A stretch of 64,000 bases of DNA. It comes from Linepithema humile. Lineage: Eukaryota > Arthropoda > Insecta > Hymenoptera > Formicidae. Every line of letters begins with the position of its first letter. The stretch's first letter is position 1. Shown piece by piece: positions 10,601-22,904 of this stretch. The DNA lies in contig NC_090133.1 in the NCBI RefSeq assembly GCF_040581485.1, positions 29,414,139 to 29,478,138 on the forward strand, written 5' to 3'. The notes beneath the pieces are model-generated. The model did no database searches and was not told the DNA's origin. It worked only from the letters and a program-made list of their open reading frames with translations. A program made the position numbers and the translations under genes.

Positions 10601-13600
10601 ACATCGCTGTGGCGAAGAACATGCAAATTACCATCCCAGCGAACGTTCGATATCTCGGTCCCATTAGCTCAAGAGCTGCAATAAAATTTACTGAGTTATT
10701 TTGCACATTCTTCATCTTTTGAATTTATTTCCTAAACATTTTTTGGGTGACTCTCCTTTAAATTTTGCTACGATTTTTTTAGTTGTACAAGTTGTACAAC
10801 TCTAAATTAACATTAGCGTAAAAAATGCAGATTTAGCTTCAAAGATGTGTAACTCGGCGAAAAAAATCGTAACAAAATTAAAAAAAACGTATTTTTTTAA
10901 AATAAAATGTTATAGTTTTTAGCATTTGTCACCAACTTTTCGAGAAAAATTTTTATTTTGAGAATAAAACAATGTGTTCTTTTTTCAGACTTAGAAGTGT
11001 GAGGATAACAAATTTTGAAAAACAACTAAAAGCACGTAAAAGTACAAGTTTCAAGCTTTAAAATGCTTTTTTAATTTTTCGTTTACGATGATTTTTCGTC
11101 GACTTAGAGCGATTTGAAAATTCGTCAATTTTAAGCATCTGAACATTTCGACGCGGCAGAGCAGTGCGGCCGAGAACGGCTGAGTGCGCGCCATTGATAC
11201 GGCATCGTGCGTATCTCAGCCGTTCTCGGCCGCACTGCTCTGCCGCGTCGAGATGTTCAGATGCTTAAAATTGACGAATTTTCAAACCGCTCTAACTCGA
11301 CGAAAAATCATCGTAGACGAAAAATTAAAAAAGCATTTTAAAGCTCGAAACTTGTACTTTTACGTGCTTTCGGCTGTTTTAAAAAATTTGTTATCCTCAC
11401 ACTTCTAAGGCTGAAAAAAGAACACATTGTTTTATTCTCAAAATTACGTACATTCAACACTCTGTAGCTCAATAAAAAAATTTTTCCGCAAAATTTATGA
11501 CAAGTGTCAAAGACTACAAGATTTTACTTACTTAAAACTAATCTTACATTTTGTAAAAAATAACGTTTACCATTGGCAGTAATATTAGTGTAAAAAATTT
11601 AAGTTTAGCCGTGTAATTCGACCAAAAAAAATTGTAGCAAATTAAAAAAAATGCGTTTTTTGTGAGTAAAATGTTGGTCGTTTTGACACTTGTCATAAAT
11701 TTTGTTACACAAATTTTGTGATCAAACTGCAGAGTGTTAAACACATGTAATTTTAAGAACAAAACAATATGTTCTTTTCTTGGGTTTGGGAGTGTAAAGA
11801 TAAAAAAATGGTCGAAAAACGGTTTAAAATACATGAAAGTACAAACCTCAAGGTTTCAAATGCTTTATAAATTTTTTGTGTGCGATTTTTTGCCAAATTT
11901 TACCGGCTTTAAAATTGCTTGATTTTGAACGTCTGAAAAGTATTCCCTATTTTTCGTGGAGTAGTGTATATTTATGTTTAAAATTTGGATTGAAAAGTCT
12001 ATGGTTTATGCGCGCTCAACATACCAAGTATGAAAGGTATCTGATAAATGGCAGGAAAAAAGAGACCATTCACAGTCCTCAGCGCCGTGTAGATCACGTA
12101 ATTTGGACTGAAACTCGTAGCAATGGAGAATATCACCTCAAGAAACAAAATAGCGAAGAAAGCCGTCCTTCTACCCCACTTGTCGGCGATCCATCCGAAT
12201 ACTACGTTGCCGAAGAGGCTGCCCACGTAAAAGAATGTCGTCGATGTGGAAGGCCACCAGCTGTTGTCACATACCAAGTCTAACTATGTGGATGTAAAAC
12301 GCCATTAAACTACTTTGTTAACACAAACGTACATATCGACAAAAAGAAGTCAAATTTGACCGAAAGATATAAATCAATAGAATTAATACTAATTAATAAT
12401 TGATACAGCTTCTTTATTCTTTCTTTCTTAAAAGAGACAAAGGGTAATAAAATAATAAATATTAAATGCAGCAAAATTGAATTGAGTAGAATTAAATTAA
12501 ATAAAATCAATAGAATTGAATAAACACAAAAATTGGTAAATTTTCTGAACAACTCGATTAATTTTTCAAATTGATTTTAGATTTGCAAGCAAACAACATT
12601 ATCTCGTGTTTCAGACTTTATCAAGCAGTTTTTAGAATGAAGTTCTGAAAGTATTCACAATATTAAAATTGCGTAGAATGGTGCCTAATGAAATTTTCTC
12701 GCAGGAATTCGTCGACATTGAAAAACAAATGAAAGTGAAAAAGCACCCCGTTACAATGGCATACGTGCAGTATTGTGCGTCGACGTTGACGATGAATCGA
12801 AGTGCGTACTCGCACACGTGTGAACACACGCGTCAGCGTTGATCGTCATTTGTTCGTCAGTCCCAGCATCAGCGCGACATACGCACGCGGACGCGCACGT
12901 GTTAAAGAATGGAGTAATAGAACGAAACTGAGAAGTGGAGGGATGCTGCTGGACCAGCGGCGCGATAGTGGGGAACGTTTCATATAGTTGCGTTTACGCA
13001 GGGGATTACCGACGTAAACGCACTCGTGTTTACAACGAGTGGGGGCACGTGCGTATTCGTGTGCGAACTTTGTATGTAAATTGCAAGCTCTATGAACGCG
13101 CGTGTGCGTGCGCGGATCGTGTGTCGCCGCGTGTATTCGTGCATTCGAAGGACGTCAAGGTGTATTGGTAAGTTTCCCACAGTGAGAGATGTCCATCATC
13201 CTCGTTTGACAGGAGGAACAACACGGTTCCCCTCTGCGCCCTTTAAAACCTCCGTCTCTCTATCTCTCTCGTTCTTCATCATCATGTTCTGCGGATGATC
13301 TCGTGCGGCGAACTCGACTCGTCAATATCGCACAAACATGTTAATGCGGCTGATGACAAATGCTTGTGTTTTAATGCAACATTTTAACCTTTTAACTGTA
13401 ATTTGAAGAAGTAAAAATGCTTTATGACCAAATAATATATTTTATAATTCTTATAAAAAAAACCAGTAAGGATTATATATTTGGAATTTGTTTAGGACAT
13501 TGTTTAGGACAGAATTTGAATTTGCAGTCACAAAATTTCAAAATTCTAACTTGTGAACCCAATGCGATAATTAGAAATTCAAGGAACTTGAGATGAAATC

Positions 13601-16600
13601 TTACTTGAAACACTCGTAATTAAATATCATATAGCTTTCAGCAAAATATCACTTAAAAGCTCACAATCAGCTTTATCGCATGCATTAATTTTTTTTCTTT
13701 TATTGGTTTTAACGCTCAATATTTTAGATCCAAGCAAAAATAATATAAAAATTTGAACTTTTGTCTTCTTTTTTTATGTTATATGAAGCAATAAAAAAAA
13801 TTATGGTCGATTTTTTCAAAGTATCTCAAGTACTTTCAATACTACAATATGTACATACATATAATATTATATATTAGATTCAGCAAATAAGTCAGTATCC
13901 GTACTTGCACAATATCGCAAAATAATGAAACTTGACTAACCGAGGAAATCTTGCTTTCGTATTTAAAAAAATTGTTCTTACTAAGAGTTAACGAGGACGC
14001 GATTGCATCTGTACCCGGATCTTCGATGAATAACAATTAACAGAAGTAGCTTCAGCGAGTGCTACTCCGAGTCGATGAGCATATTCGAACAAACGAAATC
14101 TCAATCGAGTGCCTATTAGCGTGGACAAATAAAGTCTTCCGGTGGGTGTTAATAGCTTTGACACGAAGTTTGATTTAAGCAAATTGCCACTCACGGACTT
14201 TTGAGGTCTGCGCGAAACGCGCAAAAGATAAATTGCGCGGAAAGATAGGAGAGCACCCGTTGATAATACTATCGAGTTATTGTCAAGGACAGTGCATGCG
14301 CCTATAAGAACACTAATAACGCGTGTGTATTTTGTCACCCTGACACACTTTGAAATCAATATTGATATGACCGCGGTATCGTTCATTACCGCGATTGTTT
14401 GCGCGGTTCGTTACATAAGTTCGGAACCGAATCCAATGAGTTGTGATAATTATATTTGTGAAGCAATATTTCTGGAAAAATTTCCCACGTCTGACTTTAC
14501 CCCCATTTTAATTCAACTTCTATTCACTATATTCATCTAGGACTGCAACGACTTCTATGCGCGGCGCCGAGTATACAAGCTACGTATTTGTACATTCCGG
14601 ATTTGTACGTTCCGGACGCAGACATATGACGCAAAGAGTCACCGAAGCAAATCCTGTCCTTCCCGTTCTTCGTTCTTCATCGCTTTTTACCGTATGCACC
14701 TGTTTGCTTTATTTATTTATTCCTTTAACCATTTATATAATACATCGTATTTTATTTTTCACAGTACGATTTGAAATTCTTTCATTAAAAATTGATGTGA
14801 AAAATACTATTTAATTAGGTAAATTTGTAGATATTTTTTTTTGTCATTACTCCAGTTTAAATTGTCCATTCTAAATTGAATTACTGATGCTAAAAATGTA
14901 ATATATAGACAAGTATAATTCTTGAAAGTTAATTAGTTCAACTACAATTATGAATATGTTAAAAATATATAAAATTATGCATGTAAATAACAGAAAGTAA
15001 ATGTAAATTATTTTGGCTTGGTTATAATTAGATCCGGACAGGAAGTGATAGAATATGTGGTGTATTCGTCTTCGGCGAAGCTACTTGTTACACGTTGTGC
15101 ACGGAAAAGACAATGACCCGGTCTCGTACGGTGTGGTATCATTAGAGTTCCTAAATCAAGTACAATAAATTATCGGATCAGAAGCAAGGTATACAAACTA
15201 CCCACACGATTATTTGCGGCTAGCCGGCTAGCATCTCTCGCTCGTTGACAGATATATCCGCGACAATACCCTCTAGGCTAGATAAGTACATATAAAAAAA
15301 GAGTTTTTGTTTCTTAACAAAACGTATCATGTGCAGCAATAATTAAAATTAGCTGCAAATATTCGACAGTTGGAAAAAATTGTAGCACATGACGCTTTAT
15401 ACACGACATGCGACACATTACGTGTCGATGTACGACAATTATCTTCGAAAATGCAAATTGCGTTTGATAGACGTGTTACTCGTGCGATAAAAATAGCATA
15501 ATAAAGACACACAGAAAATATGAAAGCGAAGAATTTGCAAACAACGAGATGCAAAAGAAAAAAATGAACGAGAGGTAGAGGGGGAGGAGAGGGAGAGAAA
15601 CGGAAGTTTATCACGTTAAATCCGGTAACGGCTAAATACGTAGGAACATATATCCTCTGCATGAAAAGAGAGCTGGTAGTTTGTGCGAGGCGTTGATGTG
15701 ACATATCACATGACCGGATGCGGGGGTAGGTAAATTGGTCGGCAATTGCTGACGCCACCAGAGCTGCAACCTATCGGCCAGTCACTCGGTCGCTGATCAA
15801 CCTTGTTCACCTGTTGACGGTTTCTCCTTGATGAATTCACGCGAATCGACCCTTCAACGAAATCTTAGAAACCCGTGGCGTTAATGCAAAACGCGCGTCA
15901 GCGCATAACGTCATTCCTCGTAATTTCGAAGAACGCATGATGAATGCTAATGTAATCGATTTACAATTGATTCGTTCACAAATCTCTCAAGTTTCTCACT
16001 ATTTGCAATTACGAAGTTATAGTAATTTGTTAACGCAATCATTTTAATCGAATCTAAAAAACGATATTTTGATTTCAGTAATATTTTAATTTCCTAATTT
16101 GATAATGTAATATGTCAACATTTGACGCGCGTACAAACAAACGAAATTTATTTGCCACGTTTATCGCGTTAAATTCAATCCCTCTGCAAAGGAAACTAAA
16201 TTTAGTTATTGTCGCGTATTTTATGTAAATTTAAATAAACTTTGTGGATGACTAATTGCAAGAATGGAAACGCAACGGTTTCACGAAGCGTGCAAACATC
16301 AGAGGGCAGACAGGACGAGCAAATATGCAATGAGCATAAATGTGATATCGTGTAAAGCACTGATAAATTTAATTCCTTGTTTATTGAGTATTGTAAAAAG
16401 AGCAGGGAATAATTATGATTTATGGTAATTCTGATTTATCAGATGTAATGTCATAAAAAAGTACTTAGAATTGTATTAATACCCATGCTCATTAATGCAA
16501 ACATATTTTCGTCAAAAACGTCGTTTCTCACATTTTTTGTTTGTACTGTCATCAGATTGTGACATCATTTTGTTTGTACTATTAGATTTCAAATCTGCAA

Positions 16601-18992
16601 GATTCTATACAAAATGCGAAAAACACCGTGCAAGCGACGACAGGGTTATTTGTGGAAATTGATTTTAAAAGTTTGAAAATTATTAACAATTTTTAACCAA
16701 CTGTGATCAGTAGAATGATAATTACGATAACGACAACTTTTATCTGTAGCGATTTTACCAGTTGCGATATGACATATCTAATTATTATATATCGAATAAT
16801 TTACCTTATATGACGCGCTACAAAATAATAATCCGTTTGGTAAAATTAAACAGAAGAGAAAAAAAAGCACGCCTAGATTCTCAACCCCAAGCGTTGCAAG
16901 TGTTACGCCAATAGCTCACCGCGTTGTCTAATTGCGGCAATTTAATAATGTCTTAATGGACACTTACGACTGCCGCCACGTGACTGCGAGGTTTACCGAC
17001 GACCCAGTTATTTTCTTCAGTATTCAAATATGGAGCAAATTTTCTTTCGGAAACGTGATAAGCGGAGTTGACATTAGTTAACATAGACTAGTATAGCCTT
17101 TTTCAAAACAAAGGCGACTGCAAAATCGTAGAGAATAGCGCAGATCGTAAGATTAGAATACAATCAACTACGCTTTATTTATATTTTTATCTATATATAG
17201 ATAGATATAATATAATAGTGTTTTTGTGTGTATTAAAGCGCGACATCGCGCAACAAAATAGCAAAATGTTGAATCAAAATAGCATAAAGTTTCCGCGTCT
17301 TTTATACTTTGCGATGCGATTTCTATTGCCGTTGTAAAATATTCAAATTGTGTGTGTATAAATTTTTTTAATTCAGCGAAAGATTAAAAAACGCATATTT
17401 TACATTTCTTTTTATTACTTTTAAATTATTTCATGTTGCAGTAGAATCTCATAATTTCCATACCGGAAACATTTATGAACGATGACGAAGATTTCATGAA
17501 AGCGAGGTGACTGGCCCTCTTTACAGACAGAGGATGTGATAAATCATTTAGAATACATCATCGTAGTTGAAGATGTAGTTAATTTTCCTCTTAACCTTGG
17601 ATTATATTGAAAAAAATTATTTCGCTTATTTGCATATTAATTTGTAACATGTTCTGCTTTAATAATTTTAATGATTAAAATTAATAATTTACTTTTGATC
17701 ACTTCTTCTTCTACTTAAAGTTAATTACGTTCATCAGTAACTTCTGATACTGCAAACTTACTAACATTTTCTTTTACGGCCTTCCATATATTTTTATTGC
17801 CACGAGGACAATTTGAATACTTTACAACGGCAATAGAAATCGCATCGCAAAGTATAAAAGACGCGGAAACTATATGCCATTTTGATTCAACATTTTGCTA
17901 TTTTGTTGCGCGATGTCGCGCTTAATCGGATCTAATCGCGCGTAATCCGCGCTCCGCCGTTTAATTCGTTCGCGCCAATCATTCTCGTCATCACCGGCAA
18001 ATACTTCACGGAAAGCAAGTTTGTCCGTACGAGATCATTGCAAAGACACGTAACTTCGTTCTGCGAACGGAATCGCAGCAGCTCGTCGCGATGTAACTCT
18101 GGTGCACAGCCGTCGGGACAAGCCAAAGGCCAAGGCGATGTGGTCGTGAAATCCGATGCTGTGCGATGAAGAAATTTGCCAACGACAATTAAGACGTCGT
18201 ATTAAGCAAATTGCCAAAGCATGTTTTGCACTATGATTATGTTAGGGCTACCCCGCTCGCGCGAGAATCAACCTTGTCCCTTTTGCGTCTGATTATACAC
18301 GTATCAATCAAGTATAGATATAATAATAAGATTTTCAAGTTATTGCTGAGCGTAGAAAAAAATTTGTAATTATTGCGGATGCAATAATTTGAGCTTTACG
18401 ATCAGTTTAAACAAATGTAGCCCATTCTAATTTTTTAATGACAATGTCGCAGTTCTATTTTTTTATGACACGTTACACCTCGGACATGAGCACATTAAAC
18501 TACTTGTTTTGATCACTCGTCAAGACAAAATTACCCTATTCACAGTAATTTAAATTTGTTTGTGACATAACGACATAACAATAGCGATGTTATCATTAGG
18601 AAGTTACGGAGTAGCCATGCAGAACGCCAAGTCCAGATTATGTTATATTTCAAATGCATTAATTTAAATACTTTCTAAAAGAATCGAGTACTATAGATTA
18701 TATATTTTTGTGCCAAATTATTTACACTATTGTACTGTGCCTGTCATACATTTTTACTTGTATGAATCTTTACTCATAATACTCTTCAATTTTGCAAGTG
18801 AAATTTATATACGTTCAATTTATATATTGTAAGGAAAAAGGGAAAATCACTTTTCTTCACTGAAAATAAAACTGGCACTTGGACCTTTGCATTCGAGAAC
18901 TACCATTGCCCACTCGCAATCAGCGCTCCAGCCAGACGTGAGTGCCTCAAGTGCCTCATTATGAAGGAAACAATCGCGAGCAAACGGCATGC

Positions 18993-19025
<33 letters not shown>

Positions 19026-20500
19026 GTGAAAGAGAGAAAGTCGAGTTTACCTCGGTCACGAGAGTGCTATCGTAGTCCCTGGTGTCATAATTCCATCCGT
19101 ACCGACATTTGCTTATTGGCCAGTCGGGACTGCTAACTGGCAGCGGCCGACTTGGATGAAACGACGATGGGCTGTCGGTCGCGTTGTGTAAATCGGCGCG
19201 CTGGAGCCACGATTCGATTATCGCCGTGTAATTCACGTCGTACATTTGACACTTTGAGTAAACTCTTCTACCGTCAGGCTTGACCGAATAGGGCAGCGAG
19301 AGCGCTTTTCTCTGCTCCAGTGACATCAGATCCGTCAAGTTTTCGAGTTCTGGTATCCTACACCAGTGTTCCGGCGAGGCACTCACGAACACCTCACAAA
19401 TCGAGAGTTTTAATTAAAATTAATTATTAAATCCGCGCGTTTGATTACTTTCATACTTATCTGTTTATTACTCGCAATATTGTCGATTTAACAATTTAAT
19501 TTCTATTATGAACAAATTCAGTCTTCAGACTGTGCGAGAATCAACATATTCGACATTTTAGATATTTTATATAAAATTTAAATTAAAATATATTAAGACT
19601 GAAATAATGAAATAAATTCAAGGGAATAAATAAGAAGTTAAACAACCGTTGCTAGATGGTCGTGCTAGTGTATTTAAAGACAAATAGTAAAAACAACGTT
19701 TCGACCTGTTATCTTCAAGTTCATAATAAATGAAATATTACATTACAATTAAAATCATAGTTTGAAAAAGGAGAGCCAAGTTCCATTGGAAAAGTCAGAG
19801 ATTTAACGATTAAAGGCAGAAAACTTGAACTTGTGTGTCAGTAGATAAATTAACAGTTACTATGATTTAATCAACACACATCAGCGATGTTTTATAATAA
19901 TTCGTTTAATTCTTTCGTGAAAGCGTTTTAATTTGTAATGTAATATTTCATTTATTATGAACTTGAAGAAGACCTGATAACAGGTCGAAACGTTGTTTTT
20001 ACTACACGGAGAAAATTTTATATCAAAAATTACTATGTACGGTAGTAGCCGCGGACTATGAAGGAATTATAAAAATTTTTACTATGTTTTTCACATGTGA
20101 AACATAGTAAAAATTTTTGGTCCGCAGCTTCATGGTTCGCGATTAATGCCGTACATAATAATTTTTGATATAAAATTTTCTCCGTGTATTTGTCTTTGAG
20201 TACACTAGCATGACCATCTAGCAACGATTGTTTAGCTTCTTATTTATTCCCTCGAATTTATTTCATTTAAATCGGCATGGGAAATATTTCATTGAATGTA
20301 TTTGTTTATTATCGTATGCATTATCAGAGCAAATAAACAAGCTATTAATTAAAGAAAATTGTTAAATTTTTCCGCCCTCAAATTACACACGTAATCTCGT
20401 CGATCTCATCGTCAATTTTATTTATTTGCTAAGAAAATGCATAATTTGATGTTTTTTTTGCATTTATGTTAATTATCGCGGTTAATATATTGCAATTTCG

Positions 20501-20541
<41 letters not shown>

Positions 20542-20898
20542 AAAATTTTTCAAATAAAATATATTTATTTTATTTATAACTTATATCATTATTTTGAGAG
20601 ACGCGTTTGAAATTTTATCCCGCATCGATAATTTTTTTCCCAACATCTTGCTATTGCTATAAAGTTGCAATTTCCGTCTGAACAACAATCTTCAAAGGCC
20701 ATGTAAGGTGGCCCTCAAGGCGATTTTACAGTGGTATCTAGCCGAAGAAGTAGCCTCAGGTAATATACTTACTTGTGAGAACGCCAAGAACGCGGCCGGC
20801 AGGGTGGCGGGTATGCACAGTAAGTAGTACATGATATTCTGATATCGGCCCTTCTCGCCCACATGTACCAGTACCTCGTCGAAGTCGATCGAGCTCAT
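7663..20898 (-). CDS. SLC22-family organic cation/carnitine transporter
   Basis: Plasma-membrane solute carrier of the major facilitator superfamily. Nine minus-strand exons: 20773-20898, 19051-19392, 12025-12283, 10584-10675, 9958-10161, 9594-9837, 9281-9412, 8319-8673 (or 8676) and 7663-7930. Phases agree and give about 673 aa, longer than the usual 550 or so. Exon 1 holds the FDEVLVHVGEKGRYQ N-terminus and TM1. Exon 2 is the large Cys-containing, glycosylation-site-bearing extracellular loop. Exon 3 starts with DLVCDNSWWP and carries the MFS signature GWIADKWGRR. PESPRWLL in exon 5 and DRLGRR in exon 7 are SLC22 hallmarks. Exon 8 ends with LPETLNIHLPQTIEEGE. The last exon encodes a long hydrophilic, Glu/Lys-rich tail. 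Drosophila Orct and CarT belong to this family; I cannot tell the substrate. Met at 20898 was chosen because it matches family starts; an in-frame Met at 20958 would add 20 residues. Intron 2 is nearly 6.8 kb. Confidence 0.93.
10806..11950. repeat. Long imperfect palindrome plus a third partial copy (fold-back element)
   Basis: This lies in intron 3 of the transporter gene. A left arm at about 10806-11184 is followed, after a loop of about 24 bases, by its reverse complement at about 11209-11545. Inner stretches such as GCCGAGAACGGCTGAG and GAATAAAACAATGTGTTC are nearly identical between arms. A more diverged third copy in the left-arm orientation covers about 11575-11950. No coding capacity is seen. 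This fits an old fold-back or MITE-like element, or a palindrome made by inverted insertion. The boundaries are approximate. Confidence 0.8.
12284..17232. other. Transporter intron 2, proximal part
   Basis: Intronic DNA without a convincing exon. A CpG-rich patch at about 12780-13310, with many CACG/CGTG and GCGC words, stands out from the AT-rich background and could be an internal promoter or enhancer. A perfect palindrome GCTAGCCGGCTAGC is at 15219-15232. Weak open frames on both strands have no family resemblance and are not annotated. Confidence 0.5.
17233..17925. repeat. 693-bp inverted-repeat element with TTAA ends
   Basis: This lies in intron 2 of the transporter gene. Arms of about 117 bases at 17233-17351 and 17810-17925 are reverse complements at high identity. 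They contain the words GCGCGACATCGCGCAAC and GACGCGGAAACT on opposite strands. Both outer ends are TTAA, allowing for one extra A on the left, which would fit a piggyBac-type target duplication. The 460-bp interior has no recognisable coding sequence, so the element is non-autonomous. The superfamily is inference. Confidence 0.75.
18995..19024. repeat. Poly-T tract (30 bp)
   Basis: Homopolymer about 26 bases inside intron 2 of the transporter, just past the exon 2 donor; it reads as poly-A in the transcript. It explains the Lys-run seen when the exon 2 frame is read past its donor. Confidence 0.9.
19606..20267. repeat. Fold-back element, interrupted by a MITE
   Basis: This lies in intron 1 of the transporter. 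The left arm at 19606-19755 is the reverse complement of a right arm at 19926-20267 once the 182-bp insert at 20005-20186 is removed. Shared words include CGTTGCTAGATGGTC, GACCTGTTATC and TTCATAATAAATGAAATATT. A spacer of about 170 bases separates the arms. Identity is above about 90 percent by eye. There is no coding capacity. Confidence 0.85.
20005..20186. mobile_element. 182-bp MITE with TA target-site duplication
   Basis: Terminal inverted repeats begin CACGGAGAAAATTTTATATC and end with the reverse complement, extending about 28 bases. The flanking TA (20003-20004 and 20187-20188) is duplicated. This can be checked directly, because the opposite arm of the surrounding fold-back element keeps the empty site with a single TA. 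TA duplication is the mark of Tc1/mariner-type insertion. The interior is itself palindromic and encodes nothing. Confidence 0.88.
20502..20539. repeat. CA/AC microsatellite
   Basis: About 19 uninterrupted CA units in intron 1 of the transporter, about 230 bases downstream of the exon 1 donor in the direction of transcription. Confidence 0.95.
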
Positions 20899-22477
20899 CT
20901 TGCCGGCGATGCCGCGACTCTGCCGTGTTTCAACAGCTCGACGACGACGATCGTGCACGATGCGACGGTGGCGTGGTACACCTTCGAATTACACGGCATG
21001 ACCGCCGTCGCTCATCCTCGAAGGCAGCCACGCCGAATCACAAACGCACGTTTCTTCGTCCCCTTCACGCTCGACGCCAAAGAAGCTTCCTCCTCTTCGT
21101 CTTTTTCACTCCCGCCTCCACCCCCTCCCTCTCCTCTTCTTTGTTCTCCTCCGCCTTCTTGTCCTCCCCGCTGCTTTGCTTCCCCCCCAAGGTACCCCCG
21201 AATCGGGCTGCTTCGCGAAGCAGTGGATTTTCCACGATTTCACGATTTTACGAGCGCACGTTACAACGCAGTCTCGATCACCTGGTACAACGGACTCAAG
21301 GTCGTGCGAGTTACCATCAAGATCATTATTAAGCTTAATGAGTCGCTGTTGATCGAAATCGAGACGCTGATCCGCATCTGACTGGAATGAATTCCACGTT
21401 GCATATCATGTTTCATGTCGCACGAATCCTGTCAAGTCGCGATCAACGCCGACAAAGCAGTTCTCGAGAGCTTACTGAAAGCGTTAAGTAAATCGCAACA
21501 CATTTGTGGATTGGTTTGATTCCGCGCGTTTAACTCGAGACATCGTATCACAAGGAATCAAAGATGAAAAAACTTGCAAATTGAAGTTAGGAAAAAAAGG
21601 GAAATTGATGAAGAAGGAAGGTGACAACAATTCACTCGATCGTTGAGTAGTCTGATCGCACACGGTCCTTTTTCACTTACGATGCGACGCTCTCACTTCA
21701 CTTTCACCTCATCGTCGTTACAAGAAAAGCGAGTTTTGTTCTTCGTCAATCCTCTCCTGGAAACTTTGCGATTCTGTCACGTTTTTACGGGTAGTAAGGG
21801 GATTATCTTGAACAATCACTTCGAATGGTCTCAAGCGTCATCGAAATGCACTCACGGTTCAAGTCCTCTAATCACGCAAACTTGTTCCATCGAAAATCCG
21901 ATACACTCGATCGTGACACTCGATCGCGGCACTCGATCGCGATACTCGATTGTCCACGTTCACTCACCCTTGCGTGACTGTTTACGGAAGTGACGCGCGT
22001 CCACTTGATTCTTTTTCTCTCTCTCTCTCCCACTTTTTTTCTCCCAATGCACGTTCTCTTGCACTCACTGCAGTTCGTTGCAACTGAACACTTCTCGGTA
22101 CCGCTTGCGACTCACTCGCGACAACGCAGTGGCTCCTCGTTTCGCAACTCGAGGGACCGTCCCTTCATTCTCGTTTACGCCCCTCGTCCGCTTACCACGT
22201 CACGATCGCGATCACGAGCGCATAGACCCCGGACGGATCAGACTGCTAAGCACGTCGTCGTCCTCGCTACAGAGCGACATATACACCGCGGGCGTCGCGA
22301 TCACGACGATCAGCCGTCGTCGGGAAAGACCTCGTCTCGTCTGATTCTACTACACATCATCTTCGTCGGAGTCTCGCCACCTCCTCTCTCTCGGCCGTCG
22401 ATCAAGAGTCGCCGCCGTCGTTTCTCGGTAAAACGCGTCGCCGTAGTTTCCGGACGATCATCCGCCTGGCCACATCT
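20899..22477. promoter_or_regulatory. GC-rich 5' flank of the transporter gene
   Basis: CpG-rich, pyrimidine-rich DNA upstream of the transporter start codon (minus strand). It probably contains the 5' leader and promoter. An in-frame upstream Met at 20958 is possible. Several long open frames on the plus strand are low-complexity Ser/Pro/Arg readings of this composition and are not treated as genes. No TATA box was found. Confidence 0.45.
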
Positions 22478-22573
22478 TTGTCCCTCTCTCTTTTTCTCTC
22501 TCTCTCTCTTTCTCTCTCTCTCCTTTCCCCTTTCCACCTCTCTCTCTCTCTCTCTCCCCCTCCCCCCCTCTCT

Positions 22574-22619
<46 letters not shown>
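22478..22619. repeat. CT-rich microsatellite block
   Basis: Nearly pure C and T on the plus strand, with the longest CT run at about 22579-22619. It produces spurious Ser/Leu frames on the plus strand and Arg/Glu frames on the minus strand. GA/CT blocks near promoters can bind GAGA-type factors in insects; here that is only a possibility. Confidence 0.95.
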
Positions 22620-22623
<4 letters not shown>

Positions 22624-22904
22624 ACAAAATTTTCTTTATAGTGCACGCTATCGTCCATTGTAAGTGCTCTGTTATTCGTGCTAGTTTTCGCGTGTGACGC
22701 GGAGATAACATCGGTGGATTCTGACGTAAGGGGCAGTTCCGCGTCTACCAAGCAAATCTTGGGAAAACATTAGATACGCAAGACAATTATCTCTAAGAAT
22801 GATAAAGCTTAAAAAAATAAACATCATCAAATGACAGCGCGCAAAATTATCTCTTGGCACCAAGAATGAAAGAAACTCTGGACGATCTATTTTTTTCTTG
22901 AAAA

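Noticed and set aside
11876..12283. 135-codon plus-strand frame
   Set aside because: It is the shadow of transporter exon 3 on the minus strand, which carries the GWIADKWGRR signature and matching splice phases.
15327..15758. 143-codon minus-strand frame in transporter intron 2
   Set aside because: It is Cys- and Phe-rich without family resemblance, lies inside a transcribed intron on the same strand, and shows no exon context.
18847..19050. Extension of transporter exon 2 into a Lys-run and beyond
   Set aside because: The donor GAG|GTAAAC at 19051/19050 joins exactly to DLVCDNSWWP; the Lys-run is the intronic poly-T tract.
21854..21864. GGTTCAAGTCC resembling a tRNA B box
   Set aside because: The bases around it cannot form a T-stem and no A box or acceptor stem is found upstream.
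22310..22711. Overlapping long frames rich in Arg/Glu (minus) and Ser/Leu (plus)
   Set aside because: They are readings of the CT microsatellite block and have no protein features.
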